Below, piece after piece: positions 18,400 to 27,066 of a DNA stretch of 64,000 bases (the first letter of the stretch is position 1; each line of letters starts with the position of its first letter). The notes below the pieces were generated by a model. That model was not told the DNA's origin. It was given only the letters and a program-made list of their open reading frames with translations, and ran no database searches. Source of the stretch: Paucisalibacillus algeriensis. Its GTDB lineage: Bacteria; Bacillota; Bacilli; Bacillales; Amphibacillaceae. Made by a program: the position numbers and the translations under genes. The stretch covers positions 310,001 through 374,000 of the forward strand of contig NZ_CBYO010000007.1 in assembly GCF_000577245.1 (NCBI RefSeq), in the 5' to 3' direction.

Positions 18400-18762
18400 A
18401 AATTTCATTACCGCGTATCCTAGTAAGATCCATCCGATTAAAAATGCCAGCCCACCAAGTGGTGTGATCATAGCAAATGTTTTAATACTAGTTGTGGAGT
18501 AAATATATAGGCTGCCAGAAAAGATTATAATCCCAATTAGGAATAGCCATCCAGCCGTAGCAAGACTTCCTGATTGAAACTTCATCCCTATTAAGCCTGT
18601 TACCAATAACGCAACGGTGTGGAACATTTGATAGGTAACTGCTGTATTCCATGTACCAATCGCTTTTTCTGATATTTTCCCTTCTAATCCATGTGTTCCA
18701 AATGCACCAAGGGCAACTGCTAAAAAGCCATTAATGGCTCCAAGTATTAAAAATATCTTCAT
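18394..18762 (-). CDS. ywdK: DUF423 membrane protein YwdK
   Basis: 122 residues, four membrane segments, with the DUF423 N-terminal signature GAINGFLAVALGAFGTHGLE and the later MITPLGGLAFLIGWILL. Function of the family is not known. The ATG at 18762 has GGGGAG upstream. It lies 19 bases after the ywdI-like gene on the same strand, the B. subtilis order, so the two are likely cotranscribed. Confidence 0.93.
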   Translation of the reverse strand: MKIFLILGAINGFLAVALGAFGTHGLEGKISEKAIGTWNTAVTYQMFHTVALLVTGLIGMKFQSGSLATAGWLFLIGIIIFSGSLYIYSTTSIKTFAMITPLGGLAFLIGWILLGYAVMKFL

Positions 18763-18781
18763 TCTTCTTTACACTCCCCTA

Positions 18782-19078
18782 CTAAAAATCAAATAACGAA
18801 TCCCCATTTCCATCTTCATCATCTAATTCGATTGACTTTCTATATGTTGGTTGTGGCTTGGAGCTTGGTGTTTTTCCCAACATTGTTTTTAATTCATCTG
18901 CACTTACTTCAGGTGATTCGATGGAAGTCGTTTCGTTTTTTTCCTCTGGTAAAAATAAGTCACATAATAATCGTATATTTTCTATATGCTTAAGCATGTC
19001 CGCTTGATCCTGTTTTTGCTTTGCCTGATCTAGTTCATACATCATTTTTTGCAAAATTGTATTATTTGCAACCGCCAC
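18782..19078 (-). CDS. ywdI: YwdI family (DUF5327) protein
   Basis: 98 residues from GTG 19078, which has TAGGAGTG six bases upstream; the frame stays open further but has no other ribosome binding site. The N-terminal half is helical (KMMYELDQAKQKQDQADMLK, then HIENIRLLCDLFLPEE); the C-terminal half is acidic and ends DDEDGNGDSLFDF. B. subtilis YwdI sits next to YwdK in the same way. Function unknown. Confidence 0.8.
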   Translation of the reverse strand: MAVANNTILQKMMYELDQAKQKQDQADMLKHIENIRLLCDLFLPEEKNETTSIESPEVSADELKTMLGKTPSSKPQPTYRKSIELDDEDGNGDSLFDF

Positions 19079-19143
19079 GTGATACACTCCTATCTTCTTT
19101 AACGATACTTCTTTATCATACCGAAAAGTTATCGTGTCGGCAA

Positions 19144-19173
19144 AATTAAAAAGCCTTGAATACTTCAAGACTT
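19144..19173 (-). terminator. hairpin upstream of ywdI
   Basis: Minus strand AAGTCTTGAA/TTCAAGGCTT stem (one mismatch), then TTTTTAATTTT. It probably ends the small 43-codon gene at 19222-19353. Confidence 0.5.
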
Positions 19174-19221
19174 CCACTTTCAGCTTATAAGGGAATGGAA
19201 TAACTCAACATCCAAACTTTA

Positions 19222-19353
19222 TTACGCAGGTAGTTGATTATTATCTTTTAAATAGCGATTAAAAACCCACTGCAAAAACTTAACTTCTTCACTTGTTAAC
19301 TGCCGATCTAACTTTATCTCAAAGTCTTTATACATTTGCAAGTAGTTTGTCAT
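19222..19353 (-). CDS. small protein of 43 residues, unknown
   Basis: Short frame from ATG 19353 to TAA 19222, sequence beginning MTNYLQMYKDFEIKL and ending RYLKDNNQLPA. It is preceded by GGGGG 11 bases upstream and followed by a terminator-like hairpin, and its composition (charged, helical, with conserved-looking Trp-Val-Phe) looks like a real small protein. It contains no known motif. Too short for confident assignment. Confidence 0.55.
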   Translation of the reverse strand: MTNYLQMYKDFEIKLDRQLTSEEVKFLQWVFNRYLKDNNQLPA

Positions 19354-19586
19354 ACGCTATTAATCCCCCAATCTTTGTACCTCTACTAATATCATACAGT
19401 TGTTTGAATATATGCGCAATACTATTTTATTATTTTGGTTAGTAATAACTAATTAAATCATTAGAACTTACATTTAATGGCTGAAACCAGTACTTTTTGC
19501 TCTCAAACAAATGTTTGTTTATGATATCGAGGCTATTGTCTGGTATCCTTAATTCTATAAATCTACAAGATTCATAAAAATACATT

Positions 19587-19615
19587 TTGACAAATATATA
19601 TGCGATGATTATACT
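19587..19615 (+). promoter_or_regulatory. sigma-A promoter of the YjiH-like gene
   Basis: TTGACA (19587-19592), 17-base spacer, TATACT (19610-19615), 67 bases before the start codon. The only other structure between 19354 and 19586 is an AAACAAA/TTTGTTT inverted repeat near 19505-19520. Confidence 0.75.
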
Positions 19616-19682
19616 AGTAAACGTGATAGAAATTGAAAGAAAACAACATACTAATGAAGACAAAGATATAAGGTGGTTCATC

Positions 19683-21029
19683 ATGAAGAAATCCTACACA
19701 TTAGGAGAAAATTTAAAATTTATTATTCCTTCTATCCTTGGAATCTTATTATTTATTATTCCAATTAAGACGGAAGGTGGCTTTACCATTCCAATTGCAC
19801 TTTTAGCAAATTGGGTTCAGGGAAAATTAGCGGATCATCTATCATTCATCATGATGATCATCATTACTATTACTGCTGTTCTTACCGTGATTGCTCGTAT
19901 AATTGGTCGAGAAAGATTGGGAAAAACGCCATTCTTCCAAAACCTACTTTATGTAAATTGGTTTTGGACAATCGCTAGAGTGCTTGCAGCTGTTTTTGCA
20001 ATTATGGTTTATTTTAGACTTGGACCAGAAGCAATACACGGAGAAAACACAGGTCAATTATTATTAGATAGTTTATTGCATGTCTTATTTGCCGTATTTT
20101 TATTCGCGGGAATCTTTTTACCACTTCTCATGAACTTTGGACTTATGGAATTATTTGGAACCCTTTCAACAAAGTTTATGAGACCACTTTTTAACTTACC
20201 AGGTAGATCTTCCATTGATGCATTAGCATCATGGATTGGTGATGGAACAATTGGTGTACTATTAACGAGTAAACAATATGAGGACGGTTATTATACAAAG
20301 CGCGAGGCGGCAATCATTGGGACAACGTTTTCCGTTGTGTCGATAACCTTTTCATTAGTTGTAATTGATCAAGTTAATCTTGACCATATGTTTGTTCCAT
20401 TTTATTTAACAGTTCTTGTGGCAGGTTTAATAGCAGCATTAATTATGCCTAGAATCCCTCCACTTTCAAGAAAGTCGGATACGTATATAAATGAACAAGC
20501 AGTGGGAATAGAAGAAAAAATTCCTGATGGATATAATTCATTTACGTTTGGCTACGAAAAGGCAGTTAACCGAGCAAAAAAGGAATCCAGCTTCTATCAG
20601 TTTATTAAGGAAGGCTTTCAAAATGTATTAGATATGTGGATGGGTGTAGCTCCAGTTGTCATGGCACTTGGATTAGTTGCACTTATTATAGCGGAATATA
20701 CACCCGTTTTCCAATGGTTAGGCATGCCATTCATTCCGTTGTTAGAGCTTATGCAAGTACCATATGCAGAAGAAGCATCCCAAACGATATTAATTGGTTT
20801 TGCTGATATGTTTCTCCCTTCTGTTATTGGAGCTTCCATTGAGGCTGAGATCACTCGCTTTATTATTGCTGCTCTTTCCGTTACACAATTAATCTATATG
20901 TCAGAGGTTGGTGGGCTTTTATTAGGATCAAAAGTTCCAGTTTCCTTTAAAGATCTAGTTGTAATTTTCCTTTTACGTACGTTAATTACATTGCCTGTTA
21001 TTGTGTTAATTGCGCATATAATATTTTAA
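19683..21029 (+). CDS. YjiH family membrane protein with nucleoside-recognition (Gate) domain
   Basis: 448 residues with about ten membrane segments. The C-terminal half (MWMGVAPVVMALGLVALIIA, then SEVGGLLLGSKVPVSFKDL) has the Gate/nucleoside-recognition type fold found in YjiH, spore maturation SpmA/B and concentrative nucleoside transporters. The transported compound is unknown. The ATG at 19683 follows AAGGTGG; an upstream in-frame extension lacks a ribosome binding site. It is a single-gene unit with its own strong promoter and terminator. Confidence 0.85.
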   Translation: MKKSYTLGENLKFIIPSILGILLFIIPIKTEGGFTIPIALLANWVQGKLADHLSFIMMIIITITAVLTVIARIIGRERLGKTPFFQNLLYVNWFWTIARVLAAVFAIMVYFRLGPEAIHGENTGQLLLDSLLHVLFAVFLFAGIFLPLLMNFGLMELFGTLSTKFMRPLFNLPGRSSIDALASWIGDGTIGVLLTSKQYEDGYYTKREAAIIGTTFSVVSITFSLVVIDQVNLDHMFVPFYLTVLVAGLIAALIMPRIPPLSRKSDTYINEQAVGIEEKIPDGYNSFTFGYEKAVNRAKKESSFYQFIKEGFQNVLDMWMGVAPVVMALGLVALIIAEYTPVFQWLGMPFIPLLELMQVPYAEEASQTILIGFADMFLPSVIGASIEAEITRFIIAALSVTQLIYMSEVGGLLLGSKVPVSFKDLVVIFLLRTLITLPVIVLIAHIIF

Positions 21030-21091
21030 AGGATAGTTATTTTCATTAGGACCGCAGCATAACCGTAACATTAGTTCTATAAATAATTAGC

Positions 21092-21128
21092 AAAAAAAAC
21101 CAAACCTTGGGAAAGGTTTGGTTTTTTT
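21092..21128 (+). terminator. strong terminator after the YjiH-like gene
   Basis: 16-bp perfect stem (AAAAAAACCAAACCTT and complement) with a 4-base loop and T run; it can act in both directions and may also serve the minus-strand acyltransferase gene. Confidence 0.9.
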
Positions 21129-21194
21129 CTTTATTTCATCTAGAAAAAGGGGGGCTATTTATATATACGCAAAATGTCATGCAAAAGTTTCAAT

Positions 21195-22187
21195 TTACTC
21201 AGATGTTTTTAGAGTTTTTCTTAAATGACTAGCTTTGCATTCAATTAAGGGTTGGCTCATCGTAAGGACTGGTCTGCTAGATAATAGTAGAACAATAATC
21301 GCTGAAACCCCGAGTAGACCTAGTATATCCAATACATTATTGACCTCAAACACATCATATGCTCGGAAGTATTGAATGATAAATCCATGTAATAAATAGA
21401 CATATAAGGTTCTTTCTCCTAATTTCGTCATGTTAGATCGCGTTGTCGGTACCCATGCCAGCACACTAGCTGCCATGATCGTTGATGTCAGATAAACAAG
21501 CAATCTGGCAATTCCACCAAACTCTTGCATACCAAGGTCAAAATAAGATTTTGAGGCTAGCAACCAACCAGTATTAATTTCTGGTGCAATGTAAATAGCA
21601 GCTGCAAATATAACCATAATAATGACTGATGTTGCTTTTACGCTTTTTCGCTTCAATAGCATAATATGCTCTTCTTTTAGCCAAAAACCTAGTAGGAAAA
21701 ACGGGAAGAAGACAAATGTCCTGGATAAACTAAATGAGTGCCCTATTGCTGCCAAATATCCTACTGAGATTCCAAGCAAAACGGCTACTGATAGACTTGC
21801 GTATATAGGAAATCGTTTAAACAAGATTAATAACATATGCCAACAGAATAAACTAATTAAAAACCAAAGTGACCAATGCGGATAGAAAATATCCGTTAAC
21901 CAATTTGAATTTCCAATAAAATAATAATATGAAGAATAGATTAATTGGAAGATTACATATGGAATTAATAGCTTTCTTGCTAATTTTAAAATATAACCTT
22001 TATTGCCAAATCCCTTCGCAAAGAATCCAGCTAAGAAGATGAATGCCGGCATATGAAACGTATAAATCCATGTGTACAACGTATTCATTCCAACAGAAGC
22101 CTCAATAAACGGCTGTATTAGATGCCCAAACACTACTAAGAAAATAAGTAGCACCTTAGCATTATCAAAAAACGGGTTACGTTCCAT
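21195..22187 (-). CDS. acyltransferase family 3 membrane protein
   Basis: 330 residues, about ten membrane helices, with the acyltransferase-3 hallmarks near the N-terminus: NPFFDNAKVLLIFLVVFGH and HMPAFIFLAGFFAKG. Such enzymes O-acetylate sugars or cell-surface polymers; the acceptor is not deducible. The second ATG (22187) has AAGGA nine bases upstream, while the first ATG lies almost on it. The gene stands alone, with no glycan cluster nearby. Confidence 0.88.
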   Translation of the reverse strand: MERNPFFDNAKVLLIFLVVFGHLIQPFIEASVGMNTLYTWIYTFHMPAFIFLAGFFAKGFGNKGYILKLARKLLIPYVIFQLIYSSYYYFIGNSNWLTDIFYPHWSLWFLISLFCWHMLLILFKRFPIYASLSVAVLLGISVGYLAAIGHSFSLSRTFVFFPFFLLGFWLKEEHIMLLKRKSVKATSVIIMVIFAAAIYIAPEINTGWLLASKSYFDLGMQEFGGIARLLVYLTSTIMAASVLAWVPTTRSNMTKLGERTLYVYLLHGFIIQYFRAYDVFEVNNVLDILGLLGVSAIIVLLLSSRPVLTMSQPLIECKASHLRKTLKTSE

Positions 22188-22537
22188 GTTGCTCATTCCT
22201 TTTCTGTTTTTTTCTTTCGGGTATTACTTTTCTACCCACATCAGTAAAGGAATACGCATTGTCCAGTGCGATTTATTGAGGTTGTAAAGGACATGTAAAG
22301 GCAATGAAAGATTGATATTGGAATGTAATGGGTAAATATGGTGGAATTGGGTAGGTGGTATAAATTGTAGGCGTATGGAATTACTTTTTTGGGGGATGCT
22401 TGGCCAGGTTGAGTGCATCATTTCACTTTTCGGGGCGATGATCCTCGCACTCGGGCACATCATTCCACTTTCCAGGACGATGATCCTCTCTCGGGCGCAT
22501 GGGCGCATTTTTCAAAATGATGTCTTCCTCTTCCAAA
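22188..22537. other. gene-free region with degenerate GC-rich repeat
   Basis: No gene seen. At 22424-22500 two related units follow each other about 42 bases apart (CACTTTTCGGGGCGATGATC... and CACTTTCCAGGACGATGATC..., each ending CGGGCACAT or CGGGCGCAT). The local GC content is well above the flanks. Confidence 0.5.
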
Positions 22538-22564
22538 ACAAAAAGCCCCCACAAAATGTGAGGG
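22538..22564 (-). terminator. ku terminator
   Basis: Minus strand CCCTCAC, loop ATTTT, GTGGGGG (one G-U pair), followed by CTTTTTG, 10 bases after the ku stop. Confidence 0.8.
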
Positions 22565-22574
22565 TATTCTTCCA

Positions 22575-23417
22575 TTATCCCTGTACGGTTTTCTTCCTTG
22601 TATGTGCTTTCCGTTTCTTTGGTTGTGAAGGCTTTGGCTTGTCTTTCTTCGCACGTTCCAATGAAGCTTGTAATGCTTCCATTAAATCAGTTACATTATC
22701 TGGCTTTGGTTTGTCTTTTGCAGTGGTAGTTTGATCCGCATTTTTCTTTTCTTCGATTAAATCCAGTAATGCTGTTCGATACTCATCTTTATATTTTTCC
22801 GGGTCGAATTCTGTTGTTAGTTGGTCAATTAGCATTTTAGCAGTGTCTAATTCTTTTTTTGCTGTTTCGACATTTTCTGGTACATTTGGGACTTCATTCA
22901 CGTCTCGGACCTCATCCGGGTAATGGATTGTTTCTACGACAATTGTATTTTTATAAACGCGAATGGCAGCGAGCTGTTCCTTTGAACGAATCATCATTTT
23001 TGCGACACCGATTTTACCTGTATCCTCTAGGGCAGCACGAAGTAAACCATACGCCTTGCTTCCACCATCATTTGGTGATAAGTAATAACTTTTTTCAAAA
23101 TAAATCGGGTCAATATCTTCTAATTTAACAAAATCAATGATTTCTACAGCTTTGTCCTCTTGCTCCTTTTTTAATTCAGCAAGATCTTCATCATCTAAAA
23201 TGACAAATTTATTTTTTGCATATTCATAGCCCTTCACGATATCATCGGTACTAACTTCTTTTTCACATACTGGGCAAACTTTTTCATATTTTATCGGCGA
23301 CTTACATTCTTTGTGAAGTTGCCGTAACGAAACATCCTTATTCTCTGTTGCTGCATGCATTTTCACAGGGATATTCACTAGCCCAAAACTAATCGTTCCC
23401 TTCCACATCGTATGCAT
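22575..23417 (-). CDS. ku: Ku protein for non-homologous end joining
   Basis: 280 residues, the size of bacterial Ku (B. subtilis YkoV). It starts MHTMWKGTISFGLVNIPVK, the typical Ku beginning, and ends with a Lys-rich tail (PKPSQPKKRKAHTRKK). A homodimer encircles DNA ends and recruits LigD. The ATG at 23417 follows GGGAGGTG. It is divergent from ligD across 108 bases, so both can be switched on together; in B. subtilis the pair is made in the forespore. Two Cys pairs (CKSPIKYEKVCPVCEKE) near residue 40 look like a zinc-binding insertion. Confidence 0.96.
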   Translation of the reverse strand: MHTMWKGTISFGLVNIPVKMHAATENKDVSLRQLHKECKSPIKYEKVCPVCEKEVSTDDIVKGYEYAKNKFVILDDEDLAELKKEQEDKAVEIIDFVKLEDIDPIYFEKSYYLSPNDGGSKAYGLLRAALEDTGKIGVAKMMIRSKEQLAAIRVYKNTIVVETIHYPDEVRDVNEVPNVPENVETAKKELDTAKMLIDQLTTEFDPEKYKDEYRTALLDLIEEKKNADQTTTAKDKPKPDNVTDLMEALQASLERAKKDKPKPSQPKKRKAHTRKKTVQG

Positions 23418-23525
23418 TACAACACCTCCCTTTTCCATAGTTTGTCGAACTCATCTATTTTTCATTCTAGAACTGATTATTTTCTTATTCTTTTACTCAT
23501 CTTAATAATGAAGGGAGTTTTACAA

Positions 23526-25337
23526 ATGGATGTGATGAAACCAATAGCAACTACTGAAATACCAACCGGTGGGGATTGGCTATATGAAGTAAAATATGAT
23601 GGCTTTCGTTGTGTGCTTCATTGGGGGAAAAATGGTTCGGTTAAATTGATTAGTAAAAATAAGCATGATCTAACAGCTCAATTCCCTGAAATAGTTGCTT
23701 TTTGCCAGGTAATTGAGAATAAAGTTAAAGACCTCCTTCCTCTCCAATTAGACGGGGAGTTGGTTATATTAAATAATTCCTACCAAGCGAACTTCTCTCG
23801 AATCCAAAAGCGCGGCCGTTTAAAAAATAGTGATTCGATTCAAAAAGCAGCAAATGAAAGACCTGCGAGCTTGCTAGCGTTTGACCTTGTGCAACTCTCG
23901 GGAAAAGATCTTTCCAAAAAACCTTTTAATAAAAGAAAAGAATCTCTTTCCACCTTTTTCGGCAAAGCAGAAATTCGTCGTGATATGTGGAATCGAATAG
24001 GATATGTCGAGCCATTCGATAATCCAAATGAATTATGGAAAATAATCTTTGACCATAAAGGTGAAGGGATGATCGCAAAGCGGAGCAAGAGTACTTATGG
24101 CACAGGAAAAAAGCATCAAGATTGGTACAAAATTAAAAATTGGCGACTAATACATGGCTTTTTGACAGCATATGACAGTAAAAATGGTTATTTTGATGTA
24201 CAGGTATTAGATAACAATAAATTGCATTCTGTCGGAAAATGTAAGCATGGAATAGATGGAGAGGATTTTCAGACGGTAAAAACGTTATTTTTGACCAATG
24301 GGGAGAAGAAAGGTAATCAATACTTCCTACCACCTGCTGTTTGTGCTGAAATCCATACGTTAGACATTTATCAGAATGAGTTGAGGGAACCAGAGTTTTA
24401 CCGGATTGCACCTGAAATCAAAGCTGATGAATGTACAGTCGATCAGCTACAACTCGATTTGGCCATGCTACCTGATTCCATTGATTTTGCCAATACGGAT
24501 AAATTATATTGGCCAGATGTGCCGTTCACCAAGGCAATTTTCTTAGCTTATATGAGGGAGATATCTCCCTATATGCTACCATTTTTGGAGAATCGAGCAC
24601 TTACTACCATTCGCTGTCCAGATGGCGTAAACGAGGAATCCTTTTATCAAAAACATCTCCCTTCCTATGCACCCGATTTTATCAAAGGTGTTGGTGAAGG
24701 GGATGAAAAATTAATGATTTGTGATTCCCTTGAATCACTAATGTGGTTTGCAAACCATGGGACTCTTGAGTTCCATATTCCATTTCAAAATATAAATAGC
24801 TCACAACCAAAAGAAATTGTATTTGACCTAGATCCACCTGGCAGGGAAAAATTCGCATGGGCAATAAAGGCAGGTTTACTTATCAGAGAGGTATTGGATG
24901 ATTTGCAGGTCATTTCTTTCGTAAAGACTTCTGGGAATAAAGGACTTCAGATACATATTCCCATACCGGAAGGAAGTATGACGTATGAGGATACAGGTGT
25001 TTTTACGCAAGCAATCGCCTATACTATTGAGAACCAACACCCTGATTTATTTACCACCGAGCGAATGAAGAATAAACGAGGTGGAAGATTGTATATTGAT
25101 TATGTGCAACATGGGAAGGACAAAACCTTAATTGCCCCTTACTCTACAAGAAAAACGCCAGATGGAACAGTTGCTACCCCATTATACTGGAAAGAAGTCA
25201 CCGAAGACTTACGACCAGAAATGTTTACGATTGAGAATGTTGTAGAACGTGTTCAATATTTGGGATGTCCTTTTCGCTATTACTTTGAGGTTGGGCAGGA
25301 GCAGAATCTAGATAAAGTCCTGAGTTTGATACAATAG
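23526..25337 (+). CDS. ligD: ATP-dependent DNA ligase LigD (ligase-polymerase)
   Basis: 603 residues. The ligase domain comes first: adenylated Lys23 in EVKYDGFR, then LDGELVIL, GEGMIAKR and WYKIKNW. The primase-like polymerase domain follows from about residue 340, with its metal-binding Asp pair in VFDLDPPG and the YIDYVQHGKDKT segment. No phosphoesterase domain is present; this is the ligase-polymerase arrangement of B. subtilis YkoU. Start at ATG 23526 after AAGGGAG; the longer frame upstream has no ribosome binding site. Together with Ku it repairs double-strand breaks, probably in spores or outgrowth. Confidence 0.96.
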   Translation: MDVMKPIATTEIPTGGDWLYEVKYDGFRCVLHWGKNGSVKLISKNKHDLTAQFPEIVAFCQVIENKVKDLLPLQLDGELVILNNSYQANFSRIQKRGRLKNSDSIQKAANERPASLLAFDLVQLSGKDLSKKPFNKRKESLSTFFGKAEIRRDMWNRIGYVEPFDNPNELWKIIFDHKGEGMIAKRSKSTYGTGKKHQDWYKIKNWRLIHGFLTAYDSKNGYFDVQVLDNNKLHSVGKCKHGIDGEDFQTVKTLFLTNGEKKGNQYFLPPAVCAEIHTLDIYQNELREPEFYRIAPEIKADECTVDQLQLDLAMLPDSIDFANTDKLYWPDVPFTKAIFLAYMREISPYMLPFLENRALTTIRCPDGVNEESFYQKHLPSYAPDFIKGVGEGDEKLMICDSLESLMWFANHGTLEFHIPFQNINSSQPKEIVFDLDPPGREKFAWAIKAGLLIREVLDDLQVISFVKTSGNKGLQIHIPIPEGSMTYEDTGVFTQAIAYTIENQHPDLFTTERMKNKRGGRLYIDYVQHGKDKTLIAPYSTRKTPDGTVATPLYWKEVTEDLRPEMFTIENVVERVQYLGCPFRYYFEVGQEQNLDKVLSLIQ

Positions 25338-25375
25338 CTATCCCTAATATGATATATTCCCTATCTACAAAGGAA

Positions 25376-25455
25376 AAACCGCTCCCTGTTGAACTGCACC
25401 CCAATTATTAGACACAATCTAATAATTGGAGGTGCAGTTCAGTTAGGAGCGGTTT
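25376..25455. repeat. 80-base interrupted palindrome between ligD and tcyP (terminator; IS-end-like core)
   Basis: Outer arms AAACCGCTCC/GGAGCGGTTT and inner arms GAACTGCACC with CAATTATTAGA and their complements form a hairpin of more than 30 base pairs around the loop CACAA. It ends 8 bases before the tcyP stop and must terminate transcription from one or both sides. The inner half, TGAACTGCACCCC-type with ATTAGACA, looks like the end of an IS3-family element placed back to back; that is from memory. Confidence 0.65.
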
Positions 25456-25463
25456 ATTATAAT

Positions 25464-26858
25464 TTAAAGTGATTTAGCTTCTTCAATCGCAGTTTTATCA
25501 TTGAAAACTTTCGTATTAAAGTTACCTAAAATACGGGATGTTAACGTACCAGATACCATCGATCCATTTACGTTAAGGGCAGTACGCCCCATATCGATAA
25601 ATGCTTCGATGGAGATTAATAATCCAGCTAAACCAACTGGTAACCCCATAGAAGAAAGTACAATTAGTGCTGCAAATGTTGCACCACCACCAACACCAGC
25701 AATACCAAATGAACTAAATCCGATGATTAGAATTAGTGGTACTAAGAAATCCATTGTTAATGGATCAATACCAACTGATGGTGCTATCATAAATGCTAGC
25801 ATCGCTGGATAAATTCCTGCACATCCGTTTTGACCCATTGTTGCACCGAATGATGCTGACATATTGGCAACACCTTGGTCTACACCAAGTGCGTTTTTCT
25901 GTGCTGAAATATTTAATGGAATTGTTCCAGCACTTGAACGAGATGTAAATGCAAAGCTTAATACTGGTAAAACCTTTCTTAAGTAGTTTAGTGGATTCAA
26001 TCCAAATAAACCAACCAATACAAGGTGAAGAATGAACATCACACCTAATGCTACATATGAAGCTAATACAAATTTACCAAGCTCTAAGATCCCAGCAAAG
26101 TCGGTACTTGCAATCATGTTTGCCATTAATGCTAAGATACCATATGGAGTTAAACGCAATACTAATGTTACGATACGCATTACTACTGCATAGACAGCAT
26201 TTACTATTTTAGTAAACATTTCTGCTTGCTCTGGGTTTTTTCTTCTTACTCCTAGTACAGCTACCCCAACAAAAATCGAGAAGATAACAACAGCAATAAC
26301 AGATGTTGAACGCTGTCCTGTCATATCAAAGAAGATATTAGACGGGATAAAGTTCAAAATACGTTGTGGTGTAGAAACAGTCTCTACCTGTGATGAATAT
26401 CGTTCCTCAAGTGATGCTGCACGTTCTTGTTCTGCTTCACCAACTGTAATTTCCTCAGCACTTAAGTCAAAGATAGCTGCTGCTCCAATACCAATCATTG
26501 CTGCAACCATTGTGGTCACAATTAAAATCCCAATAATCCAACCAGCCATTTTTCCTAACTGTGCCGATTTCTCTAAGTTTGTGATTGCTTGTATGATGGA
26601 TACCATTACTAGTGGCACTACAATCATCATTAAAAAGTTGATATAACCTCGACCAACGACATTATACCAATCGGTTGTAGTAGCTAATGTTTCAGAGCCA
26701 CTTCCATAAACCCATTGAAGTAACGCTCCAAGTACTATCCCTAAACCTAAACCAGTAAACACTCTTTTTGAAAACGAAACATGTTTACGTTGCATGAAAA
26801 TTAACAAACCAATTAATGCTAATAAAATAACAATATTTAAAATGACCATCCAGTCCAT
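25464..26858 (-). CDS. tcyP: L-cystine/dicarboxylate-type symporter (TcyP-like)
   Basis: 464 residues, close to the 463 of B. subtilis TcyP, in the dicarboxylate/amino acid:cation symporter family. About nine membrane helices; the substrate-binding hairpin loop SFAFTSRSSAGTIPLNISAQ and the MGRTALNVNGSMVSG segment are visible, and the N-terminal MQRKHVSFSKRVFTGLGLGI is like TcyP. It would import cystine for sulfur supply. The ATG at 26858 follows GGGGGAAAT. The family member could also carry glutamate or serine, so the substrate is inferred from overall likeness. Confidence 0.85.
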   Translation of the reverse strand: MDWMVILNIVILLALIGLLIFMQRKHVSFSKRVFTGLGLGIVLGALLQWVYGSGSETLATTTDWYNVVGRGYINFLMMIVVPLVMVSIIQAITNLEKSAQLGKMAGWIIGILIVTTMVAAMIGIGAAAIFDLSAEEITVGEAEQERAASLEERYSSQVETVSTPQRILNFIPSNIFFDMTGQRSTSVIAVVIFSIFVGVAVLGVRRKNPEQAEMFTKIVNAVYAVVMRIVTLVLRLTPYGILALMANMIASTDFAGILELGKFVLASYVALGVMFILHLVLVGLFGLNPLNYLRKVLPVLSFAFTSRSSAGTIPLNISAQKNALGVDQGVANMSASFGATMGQNGCAGIYPAMLAFMIAPSVGIDPLTMDFLVPLILIIGFSSFGIAGVGGGATFAALIVLSSMGLPVGLAGLLISIEAFIDMGRTALNVNGSMVSGTLTSRILGNFNTKVFNDKTAIEEAKSL

Positions 26859-26955
26859 TTTATTTCCCCCTGTGTTGTTTTTTAATAAAGTATGCATCTT
26901 AAATAGGTATCGTCACTATAAGTATATTAATCCGATAAAATTAGTATGCTTTAAT

Positions 26956-26984
26956 AAGATACAACGCAACATAATTTGTGTCAA
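26956..26984 (-). promoter_or_regulatory. sigma-A promoter of tcyP
   Basis: Minus strand TTGACA (26979-26984), 17-base spacer, TATCTT (26956-26961), about 100 bases before the start codon. I could not identify a CymR box with confidence. Confidence 0.6.
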
Positions 26985-27023
26985 GAGAATAATTTCCAGT
27001 GGCACTTACAAAGGGTAAATTAA

Positions 27024-27059
27024 AAAAGAGCACTCTTTTTTTAATTAGAGTGCCCTTTT
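27024..27059 (-). terminator. osmC terminator (bidirectional)
   Basis: 13-bp stem AAAAGAGCACTCT/AGAGTGCCCTTTT with one G-T pair and an 11-base loop, between osmC and the tcyP promoter. Confidence 0.75.
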
Positions 27060-27066
27060 AATTGTA

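Noticed and set aside
19439-19684. Minus-strand frame of 81 codons with a hydrophobic N-terminus
   Set aside because: It lies antisense over the strong promoter and start codon of the YjiH-like gene, and its site is poor; probably chance in AT-rich sequence.
23418-23525. Sigma-G promoters between ku and ligD
   Set aside because: A CAAACTA-like -10 is present on the ku side, but the best -35 is only 14 bases away, so the match is not convincing.
26859-27020. CymR box before tcyP
   Set aside because: AT-rich partial matches only; I could not fix the consensus reliably enough from memory.
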